From positions 1-6,290 of the forward strand of contig JAFUWR010000002.1 in assembly GCA_017471125.1 (NCBI GenBank): a DNA stretch of 6,290 nt, given 5' to 3'. The stretch is from Clostridia bacterium (GTDB lineage Bacteria > Bacillota > Clostridia > Christensenellales > Aristaeellaceae). The position numbers were made by a program, and so were the translations under genes. Positions 1-4,793 of this stretch are shown here, one piece after another. The notes beneath the pieces were generated by a model. That model saw nothing but the letters and a program-made list of their open reading frames with translations. It had not been told where the DNA came from and made no database searches. How positions within the stretch are numbered: the first letter of the stretch is position 1; each line of letters begins with the position of its first letter.

Positions 1-179
1 ACCCGGCCCACCATCTGCAGGGCCTCCGCCGGGATGTAGCGCGTGCCCCGCAGGCCCGCGCCCACCCATATGCCGTCGAGGCGCTTCAGGTCCCCGGACA
101 GCTCGCCCCGGAGCATCCGCCCCACGCGCCGTCCCCGGCACACCACCGGCATGCCCGCCATGCCCCGCAGCTTCCGCAC
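1..179 (-). CDS. PRC-barrel domain protein, 5' part (YlmC/YmxH-like), runs off the left edge
   Basis: This is the start of a minus-strand gene; 59 codons are visible and the frame stays open to the window edge. The GTG start (179-177) is chosen because a perfect AAGGAGG ribosome site (minus strand, 195-189) lies 9 nt upstream. The protein begins VRKLRGMAGMPVVCRGRRVG and continues with an LSGDLKRLDGIWV strand pattern and a GTRYIPAEAL segment. This alternation of 'G..V...GR.VG', 'L..D...L.GIWV' and 'RYIPAE' fits a PRC-barrel fold, a small beta-barrel found in RNA-processing (RimM) and photosynthetic proteins and in short Clostridia/Bacilli proteins of poorly known, sometimes sporulation-linked, role. 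The family call is from remembered pattern, not a search. The gene is divergent from the two-component operon and shares its control region. Arginine and glycine content is high. The C-terminal part, and whether a second PRC copy follows, cannot be seen. Confidence 0.72.
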   Translation of the reverse strand, partial: MRKLRGMAGMPVVCRGRRVGRMLRGELSGDLKRLDGIWVGAGLRGTRYIPAEALQMVGR

Positions 180-188
180 GCAGCCTCG

Positions 189-195
189 CCTCCTT
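189..195 (-). promoter_or_regulatory. Strong ribosome binding site that fixes the GTG start of the PRC-barrel gene
   Basis: Minus strand AAGGAGG, 9 nt before GTG at 179-177. No other start in this frame has a comparable site: the next in-frame ATG codons are codons 7 and 10 and lack one. Confidence 0.75.
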
Positions 196-211
196 GCGCC
201 CGCATCAGTAG

Positions 212-257
212 TTTTGTCGATGGCGGCGGAGATGTTGCATGGGAACTTTTGTCGATG
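212..257 (-). repeat. Pair of direct repeats CATCGACAAAA in the leader of the PRC-barrel gene
   Basis: The 11-mer TTTTGTCGATG occurs exactly at 212-222 and at 247-257, with starts 35 bp apart; on the minus strand it reads CATCGACAAAA. The copies lie between the putative minus-strand promoter (292-320) and the ribosome site of the PRC-barrel gene. Each contains TCGACA, which also occurs twice on the plus strand upstream of the response regulator (403-408 and 423-428). They could be operator half-sites for the neighbouring response regulator. That is inference; the repeats themselves are seen directly. Confidence 0.5.
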
Positions 258-291
258 ACGATCCTACTCCCTAAATATATGCGCTATAACT

Positions 292-320
292 ATTGCACAT
301 ACGTCCAATATATGTTACAA
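292..320 (-). promoter_or_regulatory. Possible minus-strand promoter for the PRC-barrel gene
   Basis: On the minus strand TTGTAA (320-315) and TGCAAT (297-292) are separated by 17 nt. The match to sigma-A consensus is 4 of 6 in each box. It overlaps the much better plus-strand promoter almost completely because the segment is roughly palindromic. It would give a leader of about 105 nt. Other AT-rich hexamers in 271-290 could serve instead. Confidence 0.35.
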
Positions 321-321
321 T
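293..321 (+). promoter_or_regulatory. Sigma-A type promoter P1 for the two-component operon
   Basis: TTGCAC (293-298) and TACAAT (316-321) are separated by exactly 17 nt, and TG at 313-314 makes an extended -10. Transcription would start near 328 and leave a leader of about 145 nt before the response regulator, containing the hexamer array at 392-428. The surrounding 260-335 is strongly AT-rich in an otherwise GC-rich segment. Confidence 0.65.
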
Positions 322-391
322 ATTATTAAACAAGCAACGAATTTCGACCGAAGCGCGTCAAAAGGGTGTCGCGACGGCGCGCAGGCCATCG

Positions 392-428
392 TTGACACAC
401 TATCGACAGCTTCACCACAGAATCGACA
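392..428 (+). promoter_or_regulatory. Four tandem TTGACA-like hexamers, PhoP/PhoB-box-like operator
   Basis: Hexamers TTGACA (392-397), TCGACA (403-408), ACCACA (414-419) and TCGACA (423-428) lie in one orientation with spacers of 5, 5 and 3 nt. B. subtilis PhoP binds four TTAACA-like hexamers with spacers of about 5 plus or minus 2 nt, and PhoB-family dimers bind direct repeats about 11 bp apart, so the geometry fits a response regulator of the adjacent gene's family. A possible extended -10, TGaTAGCAT (437-445), follows 8 nt after the last hexamer and no good -35 is present, as is usual for PhoB-activated promoters. Autoregulation is inferred. The third hexamer is a weak match. Confidence 0.45.
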
Positions 429-436
429 CACATCCG

Positions 437-445
437 TGATAGCAT
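437..445 (+). promoter_or_regulatory. Possible activator-dependent promoter P2, extended -10 only
   Basis: TG (437-438), one base, then TAGCAT (440-445; 4 of 6 to TATAAT). No acceptable -35 lies 16-18 nt upstream; that place is taken by the hexamer array. Transcription would start near 452, so the leader would be only about 20 nt. Confidence 0.3.
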
Positions 446-458
446 AGACCTGTGACCC

Positions 459-465
459 AAGGAGG
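459..465 (+). promoter_or_regulatory. Ribosome binding site of the response regulator
   Basis: A perfect AAGGAGG lies 8 nt before the ATG at 474, followed by an A/T-only spacer after the first bases. It fixes the start and predicts strong translation. Confidence 0.85.
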
Positions 466-473
466 TATATATA

Positions 474-1190
474 ATGGAAGAAAATCGAGCCGGATATAAG
501 ATATTGGTGGCGGACGACGACCCGAACGTCCATCAGTCCCTGAACGCCTACTTCCGCCGGGAGGGGTACCAGATGATCTCCGCCTACGACGGCGAGCAGG
601 CGGTGCAGCAGGCGCGGCTCCAGCGGCCGGACATGATGATATTGGACATCATGATGCCGGGGATGGACGGGCTGATGGTGTGCCGGGAGGTGCGCAAGAC
701 CTCCAACGTGCCCATCATCATGCTGACGGCCAAGGGCGACGAGTTCGACAAGCTGCTGGGCCTGGAGATGGGCGCGGACGACTACATCACCAAGCCCTTC
801 TCGCCCCGGGAGGTGCTGGCCCGCGTCAAGGCCGTGCTTCGGCGCATCCGGGAGATGCGGGAGGAGGACAAGTCCGCCCATCTGGTGATCGCCAACCTCG
901 AGATCGACATGAACGCCTTCACCGTCAAGCTGAACGGCAAGCCCATCCCGTGCACGCCCAAGGAGACGGAGATCCTGTGGACGCTGGCCAGCAACCCCGG
1001 CATGGTGTTCAGCCGGGAGCACATGCTTCAGAGCATCTGGGGCTACGACTTCCTGGGCGACACCCGCGCCGTGGACAGCCACATCAAGCGCATCCGCGCC
1101 AAGCTGTGCACCGAGGACAACGGCTGGGACATCAAGACCGTGTGGGGCGTGGGCTACCGCTTCGAGGTGGCCGGGGCCGAGCAAGCGTAA
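474..1190 (+). CDS. OmpR/PhoB-family DNA-binding response regulator, PhoP-like
   Basis: The 238-residue protein has the normal length for the family (B. subtilis PhoP is about 240). The receiver domain spans about residues 8-123: acidic pocket Asp14-Asp15, phospho-acceptor Asp58 in ILDIMMPGMDG, switch Thr85 in MLTAKGDE, Tyr104, and Lys107 in ITKPFSP. The C-terminal winged helix (about 135-232) shows the typical TPKETEILWTLASNPG start, the recognition helix in TRAVDSHIKRIRAKL and the VWGVGYRFE wing. After phosphorylation by the cognate kinase it should dimerise and bind direct-repeat DNA in the cytoplasm. The partner kinase begins 6 nt downstream in the same operon. Upstream hexamers suggest that it regulates itself. 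The exact regulon is not decidable here: a phosphate (PhoP) role is suggested by kinase layout and binding-site geometry, but no pst or phoU gene lies within the window, and WalR-like or other roles remain possible. Confidence 0.95.
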   Translation: MEENRAGYKILVADDDPNVHQSLNAYFRREGYQMISAYDGEQAVQQARLQRPDMMILDIMMPGMDGLMVCREVRKTSNVPIIMLTAKGDEFDKLLGLEMGADDYITKPFSPREVLARVKAVLRRIREMREEDKSAHLVIANLEIDMNAFTVKLNGKPIPCTPKETEILWTLASNPGMVFSREHMLQSIWGYDFLGDTRAVDSHIKRIRAKLCTEDNGWDIKTVWGVGYRFEVAGAEQA

Positions 1191-1196
1191 GCGCGT

Positions 1197-3008
1197 ATGT
1201 TCTTCAAGAAGTACCGCAGCATGATGGGCATCGGCGCAAAGACGCTGCTGAGCCACATCGCGCTGGCGCTGTTCGTGGCGGTGCTGTCGGGGGTGCTGAG
1301 CTACGTGCTGACGACCCAGTACGTGCGCGACACCCGCATCGACGATCTGGCCCGCAAGGCCGAGCACATCGCCGAGAGCATGCGCACCGCGTCGTTGGAG
1401 GAGGGCATCAAGCCCAAGCGGCGCATGGTGCGCGTCTACCAGAACCTGACCGAGGCCCGCGTGTTCTTCCTGGAAAGCGGGCCGGAGAAGCCGCGCCTGT
1501 GGCAGTACGCCGACATCCAGGCCCCGGATGCCTCGGAGGACGACCTCCAGTGGGTGGACATCATCAGCGCCGTGGACCTGCAATTCTTCACCCGCGTGCT
1601 GGGCGGGGAGACGCTGTCGGCGCTCCAGCAGTTCGAGTTCGCCCAGGGCGTGGTGCTGTTCGCCGGCGCGCCCATCAAGGACGAGAGCGGCGCGGTGCTG
1701 GGCGGCGTGGTGCTGGCCCAGCCCGTGGACCAGCTCCACCGGCTGTCCCGGACCATCGGCTTCATGCTGGCGCTGGTGGTGAGCATTTCCCTGCTGCTGG
1801 CGGTGGGTCTGGCGAATTTGCAGACCCGCCGTTTGGTGCTGCCCATCCAGAAGCTCACCCGGGCCGCGCGGCGCATGACCGACGACAGCGACTACCTCGA
1901 GCGCATCACGGCCCTGCCCAACGACGAGATCGGCGACCTGGGCCGCGCCATGAACAGCATGACCGCCCGGCTGATGGACACCATCAAGAACCTGCGCAAG
2001 GAGCGCGACAAGCTGGAGGTGGTCATCTCCGGCATCGGCGAGGGGCTGATCGCCGTGGACCGCAAGGGCTTCATCGTCCACTCGAACCCGGTCTTCCTCG
2101 AACTGATGGAGATCGACGGGCTGGACGGCCTGTGGGAGTCCGAGGACGCCAACATCACGGCCTTGAAGGACATGCTCAAGCGCTGCATCGACACCGGCGA
2201 GGCCGAGGACATGCACTGGACCAACCACTCGGGCCGCGCGCTGTACGCCGGGGCGTCGCCGCTGTCCGACGAGGGCGGCATACTGGGCACGGTCTGCCTG
2301 CTCCGGGACGTGTCCGAATCCGTGCGCATGGAGCAGCTTCGGCGCGACTACGTGGCGAACATCTCCCACGAGCTGCGCACGCCGCTGACCGGCATCCGGG
2401 GCATGGTGGAGCCGCTGATCGACGGCTGCATGGAGTCCGAGGAGGAGCGCATGGACAGCTATCGGGTCATCCTCCGGGAGACCATACGGCTCGAAAAGCT
2501 GGTGGGCGAGATGCTGGACATGTCCCGCCTCCAGGACGGCCGGGTCAGCGTGGAGGTGGAGCCGCTGGAGCTGCCGGGCATCCTCGAGGCCGCCGCCCGG
2601 AGCATGCGGCAGATCGCCGTGGACGCCGGGGTGGCGCTGGACGTGGAGACCGACGGCAGCCCCTTGCAGTGCATGGGCAACGAGGACCGCATCACCCAGG
2701 TGCTGGTGATACTGATGGACAACGCGCTGAGCTTCACCCCCGCCGGCGGCACGGTGACCGTCTACGCCAGGGACGACGGCGAGCAGGTGGCCGTGGGCGT
2801 CCGGGACACCGGCTGCGGCATCGAGCCCAAGGACCTGCCCATGATCTGGGAGCGCTTCTACAAGGCCGACCGCTCCCGCATGCGCACCACCGGCACCGGC
2901 CTCGGCCTCTCCATCGCCAAGCTCGTGGTCGAGCTCATGGGCGGCGAGATCGGCGTCAAGTCGGAGCCCGGCAAGGGCGCGGACTTCACGTTCACGCTGA
3001 AAAAATGA
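1197..3008 (+). CDS. Membrane sensor histidine kinase, PhoR-like (HAMP-PAS-HisKA-HATPase)
   Basis: The 603-residue protein is close to the length of B. subtilis PhoR (about 579). Layout: basic N-terminus; TM helix 1 about 14-38; extracytoplasmic sensor about 39-186, ending in a 'VVLFAGAPIKDESGAVLGGV' stretch typical of CACHE/PDC-like folds; TM helix 2 about 187-207; HAMP about 208-260, including PNDEIGDLGRAMN; PAS about 270-375; HisKA with phospho-His391 in SHELRTPLTGIRG; HATPase_c about 490-603. The N box has Asn509 in ILMDNALSFTP, G1 is DTGCGIE (Asp537), the F box is WERFYKADRSR and G2 is GTGLGLSIAK. It should autophosphorylate and pass phosphate to the regulator encoded 6 nt upstream. Oddities: the first N-box Asn is Ile505, and the usual Lys/Arg three residues after Asn509 is Ser512; both occur in some working kinases. 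The ATG at 1197 has no clear ribosome site, so translation is probably coupled to the upstream gene. The ligand is unknown. Confidence 0.94.
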   Translation: MFFKKYRSMMGIGAKTLLSHIALALFVAVLSGVLSYVLTTQYVRDTRIDDLARKAEHIAESMRTASLEEGIKPKRRMVRVYQNLTEARVFFLESGPEKPRLWQYADIQAPDASEDDLQWVDIISAVDLQFFTRVLGGETLSALQQFEFAQGVVLFAGAPIKDESGAVLGGVVLAQPVDQLHRLSRTIGFMLALVVSISLLLAVGLANLQTRRLVLPIQKLTRAARRMTDDSDYLERITALPNDEIGDLGRAMNSMTARLMDTIKNLRKERDKLEVVISGIGEGLIAVDRKGFIVHSNPVFLELMEIDGLDGLWESEDANITALKDMLKRCIDTGEAEDMHWTNHSGRALYAGASPLSDEGGILGTVCLLRDVSESVRMEQLRRDYVANISHELRTPLTGIRGMVEPLIDGCMESEEERMDSYRVILRETIRLEKLVGEMLDMSRLQDGRVSVEVEPLELPGILEAAARSMRQIAVDAGVALDVETDGSPLQCMGNEDRITQVLVILMDNALSFTPAGGTVTVYARDDGEQVAVGVRDTGCGIEPKDLPMIWERFYKADRSRMRTTGTGLGLSIAKLVVELMGGEIGVKSEPGKGADFTFTLKK

Positions 3009-3031
3009 CGATCCGAAGGATCGCCATTTTT
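3000..3031. terminator. Bidirectional intrinsic terminator between convergent genes
   Basis: The inverted repeat ATGaCGATCC (3005-3014) / GGATCGcCAT (3018-3027) has a GAA loop and one A-C mismatch. It is flanked by an A-run at 3000-3005 and a T-run at 3027-3031 that extend the stem, so it reads as hairpin plus T-tract from either side. The kinase stop codon TGA (3006-3008) lies inside the 5' arm. On the minus strand it could stop transcripts of the HAD gene that read through the repeats. Confidence 0.8.
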
Positions 3032-3032
3032 C

Positions 3033-3067
3033 AATGGGGAATGGGGAATGGGAAATGGGAAATGGAG
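3033..3067 (+). repeat. Tandem 7-bp repeat, five units of AATGGGG/AATGGGA
   Basis: Units are AATGGGG (3033-3039 and 3040-3046), AATGGGA (3047-3053 and 3054-3060) and a diverged AATGGAG (3061-3067). The array starts immediately after the terminator and is non-coding. Similar GGGAATGG-type arrays are known to me from intergenic regions of Clostridia, a memory that I could not verify here. Confidence 0.8.
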
Positions 3068-3076
3068 TTACCCGTC

Positions 3077-3143
3077 GTAGGGGCGGCGTTGCGCCGCCCG
3101 CATCGGCTCCCCTTTTGTAAGGGGAGCTGTCAGCGAAGCTGAC
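3077..3143. repeat. Three adjacent hairpins, probable dispersed extragenic repeat (REP/MITE-like)
   Basis: Hairpin A: GGGCGGCG (3081-3088) with CGCCGCCC (3092-3099), 8 perfect pairs, loop TTG. Hairpin B: GCTCCCCTT (3106-3114) with AAGGGGAGC (3119-3127), 9 perfect pairs, loop TTGT. Hairpin C: GTCAGC (3129-3134) with GCTGAC (3138-3143), 6 pairs, loop GAA. None has a T-run, so they are not standard terminators. The 3' flank TGAGGGGTTGT (3144-3154) probably belongs to the same element. The B-C combination strongly resembles dispersed repeats in high-GC Clostridia, but that comparison is from memory. Confidence 0.65.
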
Positions 3144-3160
3144 TGAGGGGTTGTCATGCT

Positions 3161-3811
3161 CTATGAAAGGATGTATTTCTCCAATTCTATAGCGCTGTCG
3201 AAATGATGCTTGATCTCTACCTCCGGCAGCTCCTCCCGCGTGCGGTAGCCCCAGGACACCCACGCGCCGTCGATGCCGGCGTTTCGGGCGGTGAGCACGT
3301 CCGCGTCGCCGTCGCCGACGTACAGGGCGCGCTCGGGCGGCACGTCCAGCGCGGCCATGATGCGCCGCGCGCCTTCGGGGTCGGGCTTCTTGGGGATGTC
3401 GGGCTGCTCGCCCAGCACCAGGTCGACGAGGCCGGGGAAGTGCGCCGCGCACAGCAGCCTGGACGCCTCGTCCACCTTGTTGGAGTTGACGGCGATCCTG
3501 ACGCCCCGGTCGTGCAGGCGACGCAGCATGTCGACGACGCCGGGATAGGGCAGGGTCTTGACGTTGACGTTTTCCAGGTAGATGGCCTTGAACCGCGCGA
3601 GCACCCGCGCCGCAACGTCGTCCCCGGCGCTCTCGGGCAGCGCCCTGCGGATGAGCCGCGCCACGCCGTTGCCGATGAAGCGCCGCACGTCGTCCCGGTC
3701 GCGGCCGGGATAGCCCGCCTCCCGCAGCGCGGCGTTGCAGGCGTCCGCCAGGTCGTCCAGCGTGTTCAGCAGCGTGCCGTCCAGGTCGAAGATGATGAGA
3801 TCGTATTTCAT
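3161..3811 (-). CDS. HAD-superfamily hydrolase, phosphoglycolate phosphatase type
   Basis: The 216-residue cytoplasmic protein has the usual length for Gph/PgpB-like HAD phosphatases. Motif I is FDLDGTLLNT, with nucleophile Asp9 and acid/base Asp11; the alpha-helical cap (about 15-85, including FIGNGVARLIRRAL) is typical of the Gph group. Motif II is Ser110 in VNSNK, motif III is Lys142 in IPKKPDP, and motif IV is GDGDADVLTARNAG with Mg-binding Asp167 and Asp171. The closing WVSWGYRT segment matches phosphoglycolate phosphatases. The expected reaction is Mg-dependent hydrolysis of a small phosphoester such as 2-phosphoglycolate, a repair or salvage step; the real substrate cannot be read from sequence, and pyrophosphatase PpaX-like activity is an alternative. 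The gene stands alone, convergent to the kinase and divergent from the methyltransferase. The ribosome site is modest (GGGGGA, 8-9 nt before the ATG). Confidence 0.9.
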   Translation of the reverse strand: MKYDLIIFDLDGTLLNTLDDLADACNAALREAGYPGRDRDDVRRFIGNGVARLIRRALPESAGDDVAARVLARFKAIYLENVNVKTLPYPGVVDMLRRLHDRGVRIAVNSNKVDEASRLLCAAHFPGLVDLVLGEQPDIPKKPDPEGARRIMAALDVPPERALYVGDGDADVLTARNAGIDGAWVSWGYRTREELPEVEIKHHFDSAIELEKYILS

Positions 3812-3841
3812 GTCCGCGTCCCCCGGTCTTTATTTGACATC

Positions 3842-3850
3842 AATATAGCA
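3842..3850 (-). promoter_or_regulatory. Extended -10 promoter for the HAD phosphatase gene
   Basis: The minus strand reads TGcTATATT across 3850-3842, an extended -10 with five of six matches in the hexamer. No good -35 is present 17 nt upstream, which the TG extension can compensate for. Transcription would start near 3835, about 24 nt before the ATG. Confidence 0.5.
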
Positions 3851-3930
3851 CCATAGCATGAATACCCCGCGCCGTTTCGGCTAAAATTGAGTTACGCGGG
3901 TGACATTGGCATGACTTTGTCGTGTCCGCG

Positions 3931-3959
3931 TTGAAAAAAAGGCGGGCATGTGATAGAAT
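3931..3959 (+). promoter_or_regulatory. Sigma-A promoter of the methyltransferase-hslO-TPR operon
   Basis: TTGAAA (3931-3936) and TAGAAT (3954-3959) are separated by exactly 17 nt, with TG at 3951-3952 giving an extended -10. Transcription would start near 3966, which leaves a leader of about 70 nt before the preferred start at 4035 but only about 12 nt before the upstream ATG at 3978. Confidence 0.7.
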
Positions 3960-4023
3960 ATATGCTGTCAAAATGTAATGATTTACGCCGCGCCCGCGTA
4001 TAGTCGAAACATGGGCGGCGGCA

Positions 4024-4028
4024 CGGAG
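4024..4028 (+). promoter_or_regulatory. Ribosome binding site that decides the methyltransferase start
   Basis: CGGAG lies 6 nt before the ATG at 4035. The in-frame ATG codons at 3978 and 4011 have no such site. Confidence 0.55.
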
Positions 4029-4034
4029 TTTGGC

Positions 4035-4781
4035 ATGGAGGCATACAGGTATCTGGCGGCGCTGTACGACCAGCTCATGGACGACGTGGACTACGACGGC
4101 TGGGCGGCCTATTATATGAAGCTGCTCGACCGGGCGGGCGTTGTGCCCGCGCGGCTGTGCGACTGCGCCTGCGGCACGGGCGCGCTGTCCGTGCGGTTCG
4201 CGGCGATGGGCGCGCAGGTGACGGGCGTCGACGTTTCCGGCGAGATGCTGGCCGTGGCCCAGGACCGGGCGCGGGAACGGGGCGTGCGGGCGATGTTCGT
4301 GGAGCAGGACATGTGTGAATTGCGGCTCCCCCGGCCCGTGGACGCGCTCGTCTGCGCCTGCGACGGCGTGAACTACCTGCTCGACGACGACCGGCTCAAC
4401 GCCTTCTTCGCCCGGGCGTTCGCCTCCATAAAGCCCGGCGGGGCGCTGGCCTTCGACGTGTCCTCGGCCTACAAGCTGGAGCGCGTCCTGGGCGACGGCT
4501 TCTTCGGCGAGGAGCGGGACGACGTGGCCTACCTGTGGTCGAACAGCTTCGACCCCGAAGCCCGGACGGTGACCATGGACCTGACGTTCTTCATCCGCAG
4601 GCCCGACGACCTGTACCGCCGCGTCACCGAGACCCACGTCCAGAAGGCGCACGAGGTCGGTCATCTTACCGAACTCCTCGCGCAGAACGGCTTTGATAAT
4701 ATAGAAGTGTTCGGCGACAGGACCTTCGACGCGCCGAAGCCGGACGAACAGAGGATACATTTCCTGGCAAGAAAACGATAG
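4035..4781 (+). CDS. Class I SAM-dependent methyltransferase, YqeM-like
   Basis: The protein has 248 residues from the preferred ATG. It opens with the family hallmark YRYLAALYDQLMDDVDYDGW. The Rossmann-like SAM site follows: motif I LCDCACGTGALS (about 41-52), motif II acidic residue in VTGVDVSGEMLAVA (Asp66), the QDM segment (about 91-93) near the adenine, and CACDGVNYLLDDD (about 108-119). The C-terminal half (SSAYKLERVLGDG, MDLTFFIRR, ETHVQKAHE, LLAQNGFDNIEVFGDRTFDAPKPDEQRIHFLARK) is typical of the Firmicutes YqeM group. These proteins bind SAM, but their substrate is not established as far as I know. The start at 4035 is preferred over 3978 because of the ribosome site and because the extra 19 residues precede the conserved N-terminus and look unrelated. 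It is the first gene of an operon; hslO starts 12 nt after its stop. A natural-product role is not suggested by the surroundings. Confidence 0.86.
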   Translation: MEAYRYLAALYDQLMDDVDYDGWAAYYMKLLDRAGVVPARLCDCACGTGALSVRFAAMGAQVTGVDVSGEMLAVAQDRARERGVRAMFVEQDMCELRLPRPVDALVCACDGVNYLLDDDRLNAFFARAFASIKPGGALAFDVSSAYKLERVLGDGFFGEERDDVAYLWSNSFDPEARTVTMDLTFFIRRPDDLYRRVTETHVQKAHEVGHLTELLAQNGFDNIEVFGDRTFDAPKPDEQRIHFLARKR

Positions 4782-4793
4782 GAGAAGACCGAA

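Noticed and set aside
43..258. Small plus-strand reading frame (71 codons) at the left edge
   Set aside because: Its translation is a Pro/Arg-rich shadow of the PRC-barrel gene on the other strand, and it has no ribosome site.
328..473. Long leader of the response regulator considered as a riboswitch or attenuator
   Set aside because: I found no conserved aptamer pattern and no terminator hairpin with T-run; the only ordered structure is the hexamer array and a short GTCGCGAC palindrome (368-375).
680..3142. Long plus-strand reading frame (820 codons) overlapping regulator and kinase
   Set aside because: It is a frame shadow of GC-rich genes with Arg/Gly/His-rich low-complexity translation and no start signal; it crosses the real gene border and terminator.
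3081..3143. Hairpins considered as terminators or a riboswitch
   Set aside because: There is no T-run on either strand after any stem, and the location is downstream of both genes, so neither a terminator nor a leader riboswitch fits. A dispersed repeat is the better explanation.
315..3452. Very long minus-strand reading frame (1045 codons) across the whole two-component operon
   Set aside because: It is antisense to two unmistakable genes, is rich in Ala, Gly, His, Arg and Leu without recognisable domains, runs through the terminator and the repeats, and overlaps the HAD gene in a different frame. High GC content makes stop codons rare in this frame.
3203..3856. Plus-strand frame opposite the HAD phosphatase
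   Set aside because: It is antisense to a gene with all four HAD motifs and has no domain of its own.
3866..3900. Inverted repeat CCCGCG (3866-3871) / CGCGGG (3895-3900) with an inner GCCG-TTT-CGGC
   Set aside because: The arms are only 6 and 4 bp in GC-rich sequence and the inner stem overlaps the outer arm, so it is close to chance expectation.
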